Part shown: positions 1 through 11,016 of the stretch, in pieces | How the letters are laid out: every line of letters begins with the position of its first letter | Numbering within the stretch: the stretch's first letter is position 1 | Source: Neostapfia colusana | Taxonomy: Eukaryota; Streptophyta; Magnoliopsida; Poales; Poaceae | DNA length: 64,000 nucleotides | Assembly (NCBI GenBank): GCA_030760725.1 | Contig: JASWHV010000012.1 | Span: forward strand, 44,981,652-45,045,651 | Direction of reading: 5' to 3' | Notes under the pieces: model-generated | The model's database searches: none | The model's input: the letters and a program-made list of their open reading frames with translations, nothing else | Told to the model about the DNA's origin: nothing | Position numbers and translations under genes: made by a program

Positions 1-1640
1 ATGGGGAAATTCTGCCTTGATATCTTCTTCACGCTCCCATGTGGCTTCAGCTTCAGTGTGGTGACTCCATTGTACCTTGCACCATCGAATCACCTTGTTC
101 TGGGTGACCCTTTCCTTTACGTCCAAAATTCAGACAGGGTATTCTGCGTAAGTCAGGTCCTCTTGAAGTTCAAGCTCTCCCATTGACACTTGTTCCTCTG
201 GTATTCTCAAGCACTTCTTGAGCTGGGATACATGAAACACGTCATGTACGTCGGAGAGGTGGTTTGGGAGCTCTAGTCGGTAGGCTACTTCTCCTCCCTT
301 GTCCAAAATCTTAAATGGTCCGATGTAGCGAGGTGCTAGCTTGCCTTTGATGTTGAAACGTCATTGGCCTTGGATAGGCGATACTTTAAGGTATACAAAG
401 TCTCCCACTTCAAAGGTCAACTTCCTATGCCTATTGTCCGCATAACCTTTCTGTCGCGACTGGGCAGCTTTTAAGTTCTCCCGTATCGTTTGGACCTGCT
501 TTTCGGCTTCTTCTAGTACTTCGGGTCCAAACACCTGGTTCTCTCCAGTCTCGTTCCAGAATAGTGGCGTTCTACACCGTCTACCATATAAGGCTTCGAA
601 AGGCGACATCTTTAAGCTAGCTTGATAGCTGTTGTTATAGGAGAACTCGGCATACGGTAAACTCCTATCCCAACTACGCCCACGTTTCAAGGCGCAAGCT
701 CTCAACATGTCCTCCAAAATTTGGTTCGTCCTTTCGATTTGTCCATCTGTTTGTGGGTGGTAGGCGGAGCTAAAATCCAGTCGTGTACCCATGGTCTTCT
801 GCAGCTTCCTCCAGAATCTAGAGGTAAACTAAGAACCTCGATCTGAGACTATCCTCTTCGGAACTCCGTGACGACCCACGATCTGCTCCATGTACAACTC
901 TGTCAATTGTGCAACGTTATAACTGGTCTTTACCGGAAGAAAATGGGCAGTTTTCGTCAATCGGTCCACAATGACCCAGATGGAGTCGTATCCCGACTGA
1001 GTACGTGGTAATCCGACGATGAAGTCCATACTGATGTCCTCCCATTTCCATTCGGGTATCTTCAAAGGTTGCAACAATCCAGCGGGTTTTTGATGTTTGG
1101 CCTTTACCCGTTGGCATGTGTCGCATAGGGCAACGTATTCGGCTATATCCCTCTTCATACCATCCCACCAGTAACAAGTTTCCAAGTCCTTGTATATTTT
1201 GGTGCTTTCTGGATGTATGGAATAGGGTGAATCATGTGCCTCCTTCAATATCATGTCGCGGAGGTGTCTTATGTTCGGCACACAAATCCTTTTTCCTAGC
1301 CAAAGCGTACCCTTTTTATCCTCCTTGAAATCCTTCTCTATTCCTTGTCGGATTCTTTCCTTGATCTCCTTGATCTCCTCGTCCGTTGCTTGGCCCTCTC
1401 TTATTTCTTGCTCCAATGGGGAGTGGATCTCCATTATCTCCACGTTATTCAAGAATCTGAGGTGTAACCGTTCGAACTCCTTTCGTAGTTTGGGTGGTAG
1501 CTCCCGAACCGTAAGTTGGTGACATGCTCCCTTTCTGCTCAATGCGTCAGCTACTACATTGGCCTTCCCGGGGTGGTAGTTGATTCCCACATCATAATCC
1601 TTGATGAGTTCTAACCATCGACGTTGCCTCAAATTCAAGT
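1..1640 (-). pseudogene. gypsy1 integrase and chromodomain region, broken
   Basis: The zinc-binding HHCC motif is visible (H residues in AHDSPYSIH, cysteines in LCDTC). The catalytic triad follows: Asp in MDFIVGLP, Asp in VSDRGS, and Glu in QIERTN near position 735. In-frame stops occur at 829-831 (TAG, just after the second Asp) and 361-363 (TGA). Beyond the second stop the same frame continues to position 1 with the conserved GKLAPRYIGPF block and a chromodomain-like stretch containing VQWSHHTEAEATWE. The 5' end of this piece carries the PGKANVVADALSR motif that ends RNase H. The protein would insert element cDNA into chromatin; as it stands it cannot be made without readthrough. Confidence 0.9.
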
Positions 1641-1649
1641 CCGTTTGCG

Positions 1650-3574
1650 TAAATATGTACTTGAGGCTTTTATGATCGTATAGATCTCACATCGATGTCC
1701 AAGGATATAATGTCTCCAAATCTTCAATGCATGCACCACTGCTGCTAATTCCAAGTCGTGCGTAGGATAGTTAAGCTCGTGCTTCTTTAATTGTCGTGAG
1801 GCCTAGGCTACCACTTGTCCTTCCTGCATGAGTACACACCCGAGCCCTTGTCTGGATGCGTCACAATATATGTCAAAGCTCTTGCTTACGTCTGGCAATA
1901 CCAGAATTGGTGTTGTGGTTAGCCTTTTCTTGAGTTCCTTAAAACTTTCTTGGCAGGCTTGTGTCCATTGAAAGACTTTTCCCTTCATTAACAACTCCGT
2001 CATAGGTTTTGCTATCTTAGAGAAGTCTTTAATGAAGCGCCGATAGTATCCTGCCATCCCAAGGAAACTCCGAATATCCCTCACGCTCTTCGGTTGGTCC
2101 CACTTCAGAACATCTCTCACCTTTCCAGGATCAACCGATACCCCTTCCTTGGAGATAATGTGGCCTAGGAAAGATATTTCCTTTAGCCAAAATTGACACT
2201 TGTTGAGCTTGGCATACAATTGATGCTCACATAACTTCTGCAGGGTCAATCTCAGATGTTCTTCATGCTCCTCCTCACTTTTTGAATACACCATAATGTT
2301 GTCGATGAAAACCATGACGAACTTGTCCAAGTACTCCATGAAAACCTTGTTCATAAGGTACATGAAGTATGCGGGTGCATTCGTCAATCCAAAAGACATA
2401 ACGGTATATTCATATGAACCATACCGTGTCCGAAAGGCTGTCTTAGGTATATCAGAGGGCTTAATCTTCAGCTGGAAGTATCCCGACCGAAGATCAATCT
2501 TGGAGAATACTCGGGCTCCTTTCATTTGATCGAACAGGTCCTCTATACGGGGCAGAGGGTATTTATTCTTGATTGTCACCTCGTTGAGAGACCTGTAGTC
2601 CACACACATTGTTTGGGTTCCATCCTTCTTGTCCACGAAGAGTACCGGAGCTCCCATGGTGACGAGCTTGGACGGATAAAACCCTTCTCCAACTGTTCTT
2701 GAATTTGCTTCTTGAGTTTAACTAACTCGTTGACGGGCATCCTATATGGTCTCTTAGCTATAGGTGCAATTCCGGGTACCAAATCTATGGCAAACTCGAT
2801 GTTCCGGTCAGGTGGCATTCCCGGGAGCTCTTCCGGGAATACGTCCGAAAATTCCTGAACCACTGGAATGCTGTCCAATGTTGTTCCTTCGGCGTGGTTC
2901 AAATCTGCCTGTTCGGTTGTTTGCTGGGCTGACTCAAACTCGACACGGATACCGTGTTCGTTTGTGAACTGCACGCTTCTTTCAGCACTTTGGATTACTC
3001 CATTGTGCTTGCTTAACCAATCCATTCCGAGTATGATTTCAATCCCGTGGGAGTCCAAAACAATAAGGTTGGCAAGGAAGTCTACCCCCCTTATTTTAAG
3101 GCTTACTTTAGGGCATACTACATTAGTCCTCATTTCTCCTCTCGGAGAATTAACTAACATAGCACATTCTAAGTGGGATACGGGTAGATGATGTTTGGCA
3201 ACATATTTGGATGATATGAAGGAATGCGATGCTCCGGAGTCAAATAAGATGGTGGCTGGGTTGGAGTTGGCAAGGAACATACCAATTGCGACGTCCTCAG
3301 CCTGTTGTGCTTCCTCAGCAGTGACATGGTTTACGTGGCCACGAGCATAGTTCTGCGGTCCACGTTTCCCTTGGTTGTCCCCTCCGTTTGGTCGTTGGTT
3401 CTGCTTAGGCACGTTACCTTGCTGTCCAGGGCCTCTCCTCGGGCTCTGGTTAGCGAAGTGGCCTACTTCCCCGCATGCAAAGCATGCCCTGTTGCCTATG
3501 GCAGCAGGTACGTTGGGGTGGGGGTTTTGAACAGGAGCACCACTGTTAGGTCGGGGCGCTGGAGGCATGGGCAC
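1650..3574 (-). pseudogene. gypsy1 CCHC knuckle, protease, reverse transcriptase and RNase H, broken
   Basis: From 3574 downward the frame shows a zinc knuckle in which the last Cys is Ser (CFACGEVGHFANQS), a protease with the intact active-site motif DSGASHSFIS, and ILGMDWL. A frame change near 2600-2660 leads to the reverse transcriptase (FSKIDLRSGYFQL, VMSFGLTNAPAYF). The catalytic box reads FIDN near 2291-2312 instead of the usual xxDD, so the second catalytic Asp is lost. RNase H begins at FDIYCDAS and is interrupted by a TAG at 1803-1805 and a further frame change near 1680. The product would be the polymerase part of the polyprotein. It is clearly dead. Confidence 0.9.
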
Positions 3575-3575
3575 A

Positions 3576-4451
3576 CGAGGTGCCGGTGCAACGAATTGTT
3601 GTTGTGGTGGCTGACCAGGGCAGTACGCAGGAGTGGTCGATCCATACTACGGGGTAGGGGGCATGTACCTACGTCGTACGTTGCTCCCTTGGGGCTGGTA
3701 TGGCATCTTCCTCTTGCACTCTCGCTCGATCTCTCGGATCTTGTTTTCAACCATAATAGCTTTGTCAACCAGCTTCTGGAAGCTTACGTAGTCATTGTTG
3801 AGGAGCTGAACCTGGATCTCATTGTTCAACCCTCTCATGAACATGTACTGCTTCCTTTGATCTGAGTTGACATCTTCAGGGGCGTACCAGGACAGTTGTA
3901 TGAACTTGTTGAGATACTCGTTCACACTCTTCTGTCCTTGGCGCTTCAAACTCCTGCCTCTTGAGCATCATTACACCAGCAGGGATGTAGTGAGAGCGGA
4001 AACTTTCCTTGAACTCAGTCCAAGTGATTGTCTCCGGGTTGGCATGGGCGTTGCTCAAGGCATCCCACCAGTCGGCAGCGGCTCCCGTAAGTTGGTGCGA
4101 TGCGAAGAGAACCTTCTCTCGGTCGTTGCACTGAACAATGGCGAGCTTCCTCTCCATGGATTTTAACCAATCATCGGCCTCCATGGGATCGCTTGCTTGA
4201 GCAAAGGTGGGTGGCCGAGTCCTCATGAACTCTCCCAACCTGTTATGAGCCGGCGGTGGTGGTGGCGGTGGTGCCGGAACGGGGTTTTGGTTGGCCTGCA
4301 ACTGACCCAGAGTTTGGATCATGGTTTGCATAAGCTGGTTTTGCATGGCCATCAACCTTTCCAGATGGTTTTCACCAGCTCCGGGGTTAGCAGGAACTTC
4401 CTCGTGGTCATCCTCCTGGACGTTTCTTCGGCTGGCATTTCCTCTCACCAT
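3576..4451 (-). pseudogene. gypsy1 gag, frameshifted
   Basis: The most upstream Met after the primer binding site is at 4451 and opens a 191-codon frame with a proline run and the gag core (DPMEADDWLKSMERKL, then WWDALSN and WTEFKESFRSHYIP). Near 3950 the reading frame changes. It resumes as a 100-codon stretch (KRQGQKSVNEYLNKFIQLS, YMFMRGLNNEIQVQL, ENKIREIERECKRKM) and stops at 3647. Gag forms the virus-like particle of the element. Identification rests on the typical chromovirus gag motifs and on position between primer site and protease. Confidence 0.88.
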
Positions 4452-4837
4452 CTGTGAGGGAGAACGAAATAGAATAGAAGGTTAGAAGGTTAGGTAAGTC
4501 CCTTCAACTATATGCATCAAGGTGAGTTAGACTGTATATATTAGCCCATATGAGGATGTGATCAAGTGCCGAAGCATTTCACACCTCTTTCTTCTTATGT
4601 ATGGATATGGACAACGTTTTTGAGACGTCCGACAACTCACACTAAGCACACAATCACAAATAATCATCACAAGGGCCCACACAACTCCTATTCAAGGATG
4701 GTTTCCTATGTCAAGGTGGGTTTAAAGGCCAATCTAAGCTATTCACCCTAGGATGCTTGTGACTCCTATTTAGGGGTGTAACCCGTGGCTCTATTATCTA
4801 TCTAAGGTTTCTATCTAGGCGTGTAACCTACTGTCAA

Positions 4838-4855
4838 CCCGTGACTCTGATACCA
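4838..4855 (-). other. gypsy1 primer binding site (tRNA-Met type)
   Basis: On the minus strand TGGTATCAGAGTCACGGG starts three bases after the LTR end. TGGTATCAGAG is the common plant primer site complementary to the 3' end of initiator tRNA-Met. Confidence 0.85.
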
Positions 4856-6990
4856 ATCTGTGACGCCCTCAATTCTGTGGGAGAACCACGGAACCGAGAA
4901 CTAATGCATATGTGTGCCCAGGATGTTCATCACACATACACATACGTTCCACAAACTGAATTCAGATATATATAACCACGAATAACAGAGCTTATTACAA
5001 CGTCTCATGAGTCTTGGACTCATGCTTACAGCGGAAGTCTTATTTCTATGCAGCGGAAATCTCTACTTTATTGCGGAAGCAAAACTACTACGGAAGCAAA
5101 ACTAAGCAGAAGTGGCTCCATCTCTACTACCTCCACAGGCAAGGTTGAGAATAGATCACACGCCATAATGCTCCACTTGATCTTCATAGTAGGCTTCTCC
5201 TGCTGCTGAGGATGAAGTAATAATGCAAGGTTGAGTACAATGATGTACTCAGCAAGCACGGGAAAACACATGATATGCAGCTCATAAACAAGGTAGGCAT
5301 AAAAGGCTTATTTGCAGAAAAGCAGATTTGTAAAATTATGATAAATAGCAACTTAACTTTAGATGCAATCCCAGCATATATTAAATTACCAACATACCTC
5401 CATCACTTCCCGTGTTCCATCCGAACATTAATCAATCCTTTATTCATACTCACGAATACCTCCTCGTATTCGCTACCATCTCATCTCACAAATCGACCTC
5501 GTCTCACACCGAGACCAATCTCATGTCATGACCCAACAGTCATGCAAGCATCTCATCATCCAGACTCAACAGTTCCAAACCAATAACCATAACCAAGAAC
5601 CTTCCCAATGACCATCCCGAAAACCATCCCAACTAATCATCCCAACTAATCATGGCAGTTTAGCCAGGTGCTCGTGACCGTAAGCTCGGCTATCATGATA
5701 GTTTTAGTAACTCTGTAGAGTTTGCACCTCTTTACCCACAAGTTTGTGATTTCGTCACCCGTCGGTGACTGTAGAACCTCCATTATACCAGTACACAACC
5801 GTCGGTGTATGGTCAAGAGATCACAAAATAACCTTTATAAAGGGGTTACTAGATGTATGGACTCACTAAGGTTTTACCGGCAGGCTAGAATCTCCAATTC
5901 TCCCACCCACGGGCCCCCTCTTGTGCCATGCAGTTCCCAGGGCAGTCCTCACTCGACTCCCATTCCCCGTGCCTTCCACAGTCCATAACACTCTAGCAAC
6001 TTACCTAATTACTCAGCTAAGCCGCACCCATACTTGGCCTTGTGGTGGCACTGTTATCCTGGCATGTGCATGCATGAACCGGTCCTTAGATCTACGGCAA
6101 GTATAACCACCATCTCATGCTACAACATTCACAAACCCAGGCTTGCCTAGATCTCCCTCCGATCCATGTTCATTATCATTGGTTTTCTCATTATCATTAC
6201 GAGTGCAGTTAGCTAGACACATCTATCTCGCTTCCCAATCCCATGGACTCAGCGAAGCATAAAGCAAAAACCATACCTGACTCATAAACTTCCCAGGCAA
6301 CAAGGGTGGTTTAATCAAAACTAGTAAACTCCTATAAAAGGGTTTCCCATCATGTTTGACTCAGTACGCACACCTTTTTCGCAAACAAACAATTTTTCCC
6401 AAAATATAGGATCAATATGGTCAAGGAGCACTTGCCTTGTTCTTGCGGTTCCGGTTGTTCTTGATTCTCAAAACCTGGTTGCTGTAGTTCGTCGTAGACA
6501 GCTTCCTGAACCTGTCCTGCTATGTAGGATCACGTGCATACAAGATTCACAACAATCAATGCACAAACTTTAAACTAGATGCGATGATGCACATGCATGC
6601 TATCCTATGATTAATTTTATTAGATTGGTCTGTTCGTGTTTTTGCATGGCTTGCATGGACAGAGGTGTTCAGATTAAAGGTGGACGTGGCAATGATCTTG
6701 TCTTTGGATCAACCTGATCATCAAGTGATCTATCCACGAGAAGGCTTCTGTTCGTAAGGAATCAAAGAACAGATGCAAAGAAAACACAACGATATCGTAA
6801 GGTGGTATTGGGGCCTACCTGACGTTCTTTTCGGCCTTCGAGGTCCTCCTCAGACCGATGTGCTTTCCCCCGGCGATCTTCCTTGTTGCGCTTCGACGAT
6901 GGTTTACTCGGCGAGTTAGGGCTAGGGCTCCAAGTCGTCGGCTCAGGAGTTGGAAAAGAAGGTTGTGGTTCCGGCCAGAGGTTCTGGGTT

Positions 6991-7000
6991 CTATTTATAA
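6991..7000 (-). promoter_or_regulatory. TATA box of the gypsy1 LTR
   Basis: The minus strand reads TTATAAATAG, followed by AACCCAGAA. The LTR at 62701 has the near-identical TTATAAATAGAACTC at the equivalent place, so the site is conserved in the family. Confidence 0.65.
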
Positions 7001-7180
7001 TCGGGAAGAGAAGAGTTCTAATCTGATTGGATCCCGAATAAGAGTCTTATTCAGATCTTTGTTAGATCCTAACGTCTTATCTTTAGTAACATCGTGGAAA
7101 TTTGGATCGGTTTCTGTTTCGTACTGGTATCTTTACGCGTAAAAACCGCTCCAGACTCGTTACCTTCATGGTGATGAGCT

Positions 7181-7650
7181 CCGGAGGCTCCACGTGTCCT
7201 TCCGGGGCCTGGTATCTCCTTCTCCGCAGAGACGGGCTCCAGTTGTGCCGCGTGTCAATCGACCGAGACCTCCCCCTCCTTTGGAGGTGAGCTCCGTGCA
7301 CGCCACGTGTTGGCGCCGGTCTTTCCTCTCTTCTCTCTTCAGGGACATGCCCCGAGGTCGACACGTGTCCAGCAGCGACAGACCTCTCGGAGGTGGGCTC
7401 CGAGATCGACATGTATCACGCGCGACAGGTCCTCTGATTTCCGCGAGGACTAGCTCCAGGGATGACACGTGTCCTGCGGAAATGCCTTTGCTTTTTACGC
7501 AGAGGCTAGCTCCGTGTCCAACACGTGTCCCACTTGATCGGACCTCTCCCCTTTGCGGAGACGAGCCCCGAGCCTGCCACGTAGCCAGCTTGGCGGTGGC
7601 CTCTCCCTACTTCGCAGGGATGAGCTCCGAACACGCCACGTGGCCAGCGG
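7181..7650. repeat. G-box minisatellite in gypsy1 U3 (older copy)
   Basis: ACGT-core motifs recur at 7191, 7304, 7362, 7466, 7522, 7578 and 7637, all close to multiples of 56-58 bp. Between them lie GAGCTCCG and short CT/GA-rich palindromes. Degenerate units at about 7249 and 7411 keep the register. The array lies about 200 bp upstream of the LTR TATA box in element sense. The units are more diverged than in the arrays at 28490, 37800, 42050, 56460 and 62880. Confidence 0.85.
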
Positions 7651-7804
7651 CCGCGGTGAGTTGTCTTCGGCGCTTTCTGAAAGCTGGATTCGGCTCTCAT
7701 TGGCTATTCCCTTGATATTTTTCTCTGTTCCTTCTTTTCTTAAAATGTTTCCTCTTCATAAAGCATGAACATATGCTGACACCCGAGATGAGGGTGTCAC
7801 AGCA

Positions 7805-9440
7805 AGTTTCTGGAATTTAGGCGGTCCCTGAATAGCAACCACATGAATATCTTTATTTTATTGAGCGTCCTTGATTTCCATATCCATTGGAACGGAGGTG
7901 GAGGGCTGATGTGAGTGAAATATGAGAGGTATACTGTCTTTGTGCAGTATTGCTCTTTGTGCTTGGTGTCCATCCGTATGTCTCTCTGTTGGCCCTATCT
8001 AGCACATGGGTTACCAAATCCATCATGCTGCCAAGCTGTGCATGTGCTTGTTGTGACAGTGGATGGAAGAAATGTTGATGTACATCTTCATGGTGGAAAA
8101 ACTGATGGAACGAAATCTTCGGCTTCTTCACAAAGGTATACAAGGCGTTGAAGTCTCTGTGAAGAAGTTGTCCTTCCCACTTGTCATGCCACATACTTAT
8201 TGTGTCTCCCGTGCCTACCCTGATGGTTGTTTGTGCTATGAAGACATCCCAAAGGCTAAGCACATTTCACCACCAAAATGATCCTCTTCTTTTCGTGTAG
8301 TGGGGTGGTTTTCCATTCTTGCAGTGTGTCTGTAGGATGAGATTTACCCATAGGATGTCTTGATGGTTGTAAATCTTGAATAGGAATCTAGTGAGCAGGG
8401 CTGCATTCATTTGTTTCATACATTTGATACCTAGTCCACCTTTGTCTAGCAGGGCAGTGACCTCTTTCCATGCCACCAGTGGATTTCCTTTTCCGGCAAT
8501 ATCCGAGCCTCTCCAGAGACAGTTTTCTGACTTTGTCAATGGCATGTATCACATGTTTATTTAGCTTGAGTGTGCACATTGCATAGATCGATATAGTGGA
8601 GATGGCACTGTTAATCAACGTGCATCTCCCCCCATTGACAGCTAGGTGGCTGCAGATGTGAGCATCCTCTCTATCTTAGTCACAATTGGGGCAATGTCTT
8701 CCGCTTTTGGCCTTGTCAACCCAATCGGTAGTACTAAGTAAGTGAATGGGAAGGTGCCAATTTGGCATCCCAAGGTACCAGCCATCACCTGAGATTGTTC
8801 CTGACTTAGATTGACTGGCATTAGGCAATACTTCCCCCAGTTCACTCTTAAGCCTGTGGCATTCCCTATAGTGTGCAGAAAACTTTTTAGTAAGTGGAGT
8901 TCACGTTAAGATGCTTTGAGAATCATTAGTGTATCATCGGCATATTGCACAATTGAAAATTTCATGTTGTCCGGTTGCCTGATGGGTATTGATAACAAGC
9001 CTAACCCAGCAGCTTTGTTGACCAACACCTGCAATATCTCAGCTGCAAGGACAAATAACAAAGGAGATAAGGGGTCACCCTTCCTCACTCCTCTCTTGCA
9101 CTGGAAGGCCTTTCCTGGCCACCATTAAGCAGTACAGCTGAGGTAGATGATGATGAAATGTCTCTTATCCACCGAACCCAATGCTCTGGAAAGCCCATGT
9201 ATTATAGCATTGTTAGTATAAAGCTGTGTTCGACCATATCAAATGCCTTCTCAAAGTCAAGTTTGAGAACCACAATGCTTTCTTTGGACTTGCTGCATTG
9301 ATAAAGGTATTCATAGGCCCATGCCATACTATCTTGGATTGTTCTGTGTTTGATGAGTCCATATTGATTTATGTGTATTGTCTCTTTGATTTTGCTCTGT
9401 AGACGTATGGATGGAAACTTGGTGATCAATTTGCCGGAGC
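7805..9440 (-). pseudogene. LINE reverse transcriptase and zf-RVT region, broken
   Basis: Order on the minus strand: YGLIKHRTIQDSMAWAYEYL and LKLDFEKAFD (RT core) near 9240-9390; RKGDPLSPLLFVLAAE and the catalytic box YADD near 8930-9090; then LGCQIGTFPFTYLVLPIGL; then CLWRGSDIAGKGNPLVAWKEV and GLGIKCMKQMNAALL; finally ISMWHDKWEG of the zf-RVT part near 8190. Several frameshifts and stops separate these blocks. The catalytic YADD is retained, but the reading frame is not continuous. Confidence 0.85.
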
Positions 9441-9839
9441 TGCTGAGCAGAGAAATTGGTCTATAGTCGGTAACCTTAGTTGGATTCTATTTCTTCTCTA
9501 GAGGTCACATAAGTCCACCAGCATGGGGGATTGTTGTATCATGTCTTGAAGTTGAGGCCACGGTTGCAGCGGTTCCAAAGTGCCTAGCCTTTCTCTGAAT
9601 TCAGACCATAATAATGCTTCCTTGTCCTTATGTTCCAACAATTCCCTTCCATCCCAATCCTGAATTAATGTGATCATGTTGTGTCTAAACCTCTCCGTAG
9701 CTGCAGCTATGAAAAATTTTGTGGGTTCATCATCTAATTTAGTCCACCTTATAGTGTACCTCTGTCTTCAGTACTCATTTTGCTGTTGAAGAAGTTGGTT
9801 GACCTGAGACTCGATGAGCTCTGTGAAGCTTTTTTCTTA

Positions 9840-10860
9840 TTGAAAAAGGCATCTTTGTTCCTCTAGCTTTTCCATAATCAGGATTACTCCATTGCATGCA
9901 CTGATCAATTTAGCTAGGCTACCTAGATTCCTGCTCCAAATTCTGAGCGCAGACCTCAGTCTTTTCAGCTTTGCAGTAACCTTCTTGGCACTGTTTATTT
10001 GCAAAAGAGGTGCTTCCCAAGATGTTTTGATAATTTCCATGAAGTGTGGGTGTTGTACCCAATAGTTTTCAAATTTGAAACAGTTGGCTTTGGGGATATG
10101 AGTGCTGATCCGTGCCACACAAGGGATATGATCGGATGTGTTCCTTGCCAGGGGTACGAGAGTGGTATTTGGGAAGGTGATGGTCCACTGCAGAGTTGTG
10201 AAGCATCAGTCCAGCTGTTCCAACAGTGGGTTTTCTTGCATGTTGCTTCAAGTGTAATTCCTCCCTTTGAGGGGTATTTCCATTAATCCCTGATGTTGTA
10301 TGACATTGTTAAATATTTGCATGTCACCAACAAAGTTTGCTCCCGGCATATTCCGATCTTCTACGCTTCTGTAGAAGTTGAAGTCACCTATAAGCATCCA
10401 TAACTCATCAGGGTTAATCTGTAGGGCTAGCATCCACTGTATAAATTGTTCCCTTGGCTGTCCATGTGTTGGCCAATAGACTGTAGTGAGTTTTCAGTGT
10501 ATTCCATTATGTCTTGAGGTGAAAAGCACCGTGGTCGCATGATGTGTGACCTCCAAGACCTGTCCATCTAGTATGCTTCCATTCCATGCTACGAGGACCC
10601 CCCCCCCCCCCCCCCCCCGATGCCCCTCTCGATGGTGAATAGACAAACTCGTCAATTCTCCTAGGAGCAATCTTCTTTATGAAAGCATTGTCTATTATTT
10701 CTTTTTTCATCTCTTTAATACATAGGACATTGCACTCAGTAGCTTGCTCTACCTTTGCTCTTACTTCTTGATGCTTAGCTGGGTCATTTATGCCTCTTAT
10801 GTTCCAATTTAGTATATTCCAGTTTCTACTATTGATATTGTGCATCATGTTAACGGCCAT
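9840..10860 (-). pseudogene. LINE endonuclease domain, broken by a 21-nt homopolymer
   Basis: The frame starts at a Met at 10860 and shows the typical start of the plant LINE endonuclease (NILNWNIRGIND). At 10598-10618 the plus strand carries 21 consecutive C, read as a G run after YSPSRGASGG, and the frame is lost. Downstream motifs continue in other frames: IGDFNFYRS, RNYTWSN, and after a further shift ARISTHIPKANCFKFENYW. The enzyme would nick target DNA for target-primed reverse transcription. It is not intact here. Confidence 0.82.
10598..10618. repeat. 21-nt C homopolymer inside the LINE
   Basis: Uninterrupted run of 21 C on the plus strand in the endonuclease coding region, where related LINEs encode two or three glycines. 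It is either slippage expansion or an assembly artefact. Confidence 0.95.
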
Positions 10861-10862
10861 TG

Positions 10863-11016
10863 TGTGATGAGCTGAACAAACAAGGTCTACAAGGCCTCGT
10901 AGGAGAGCTGTGAAGTGTAATCCCTTCCTGAACCAAGTGAGCTATGGTCATCTGTATATTCTTCGTGCTCAGCATATCCAGAAAAAACCCTGCCAAGTTG
11001 AACACTAGAATTCTTC
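10863..11016. other. Junction between LINE and gag-only element
   Basis: About 150 bp without a recognisable feature separates the LINE from the antisense ORF of the next element. It contains a 13-bp direct repeat, ATTCTTCGTGCTC, at 10958-10970 and 11010-11022, which may be junction filler or a small duplication. I cannot place the exact end of either element. Confidence 0.5.

Larger units (their letters stand above)
1..7801 (-). mobile_element. gypsy1: Ty3/gypsy chromovirus-like LTR retrotransposon, partial
   Basis: This element reads on the minus strand: 5' LTR at 4859-7801, primer binding site at 4838-4855, then gag, CCHC knuckle, protease, reverse transcriptase, RNase H, integrase and a chromodomain-like tail that reaches position 1. 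The 3' LTR lies outside the window, so LTR divergence cannot be measured. The tRNA-Met-type primer site, domain order and chromodomain place it with chromoviruses (Tekay/Del-like), as inference from family knowledge. Several frameshifts and in-frame stops, plus a changed catalytic Asp in the reverse transcriptase, make it non-autonomous. It appears to be inserted into the LINE at 7802-10862. Confidence 0.92.
4859..7801 (-). repeat. gypsy1 5' LTR, 2943 bp
   Basis: The LTR is bounded on the plus strand by TGTGACGCCCTC (4859) and GAGGGTGTCACA (ending 7801), an 11-of-12 inverted terminal match with TG..CA ends, and it directly abuts the primer binding site. In element sense it starts at 7801: a U3 with a G-box minisatellite (about 7181-7650), a TATA box at 6991-7000, then a long R/U5 of about 2.1 kb. 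Short open frames in it are not supported as genes. The LTR beginning at 62701 belongs to the same family, with similar start, TATA environment and array position. Confidence 0.88.
7802..10862 (-). mobile_element. L1-type LINE (ORF2 region), interrupted by gypsy1
   Basis: A minus-strand non-LTR retrotransposon relic carries an AP endonuclease, a reverse transcriptase and the start of the C-terminal zf-RVT region, in that order from 10860 down to 7805. Its 3' part is missing exactly where the gypsy1 LTR begins, so gypsy1 most likely inserted into it and the remainder should lie left of the window. No poly(A) tail or target duplication is visible for the same reason. No ORF1 is recognisable upstream, so the 5' end may be truncated. 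Confidence 0.87.

Noticed and set aside
5068..7768. Short ORFs between the primer site and the LINE
   Set aside because: All fall in the 2.9 kb gypsy1 LTR; none shows a domain or conserved start.
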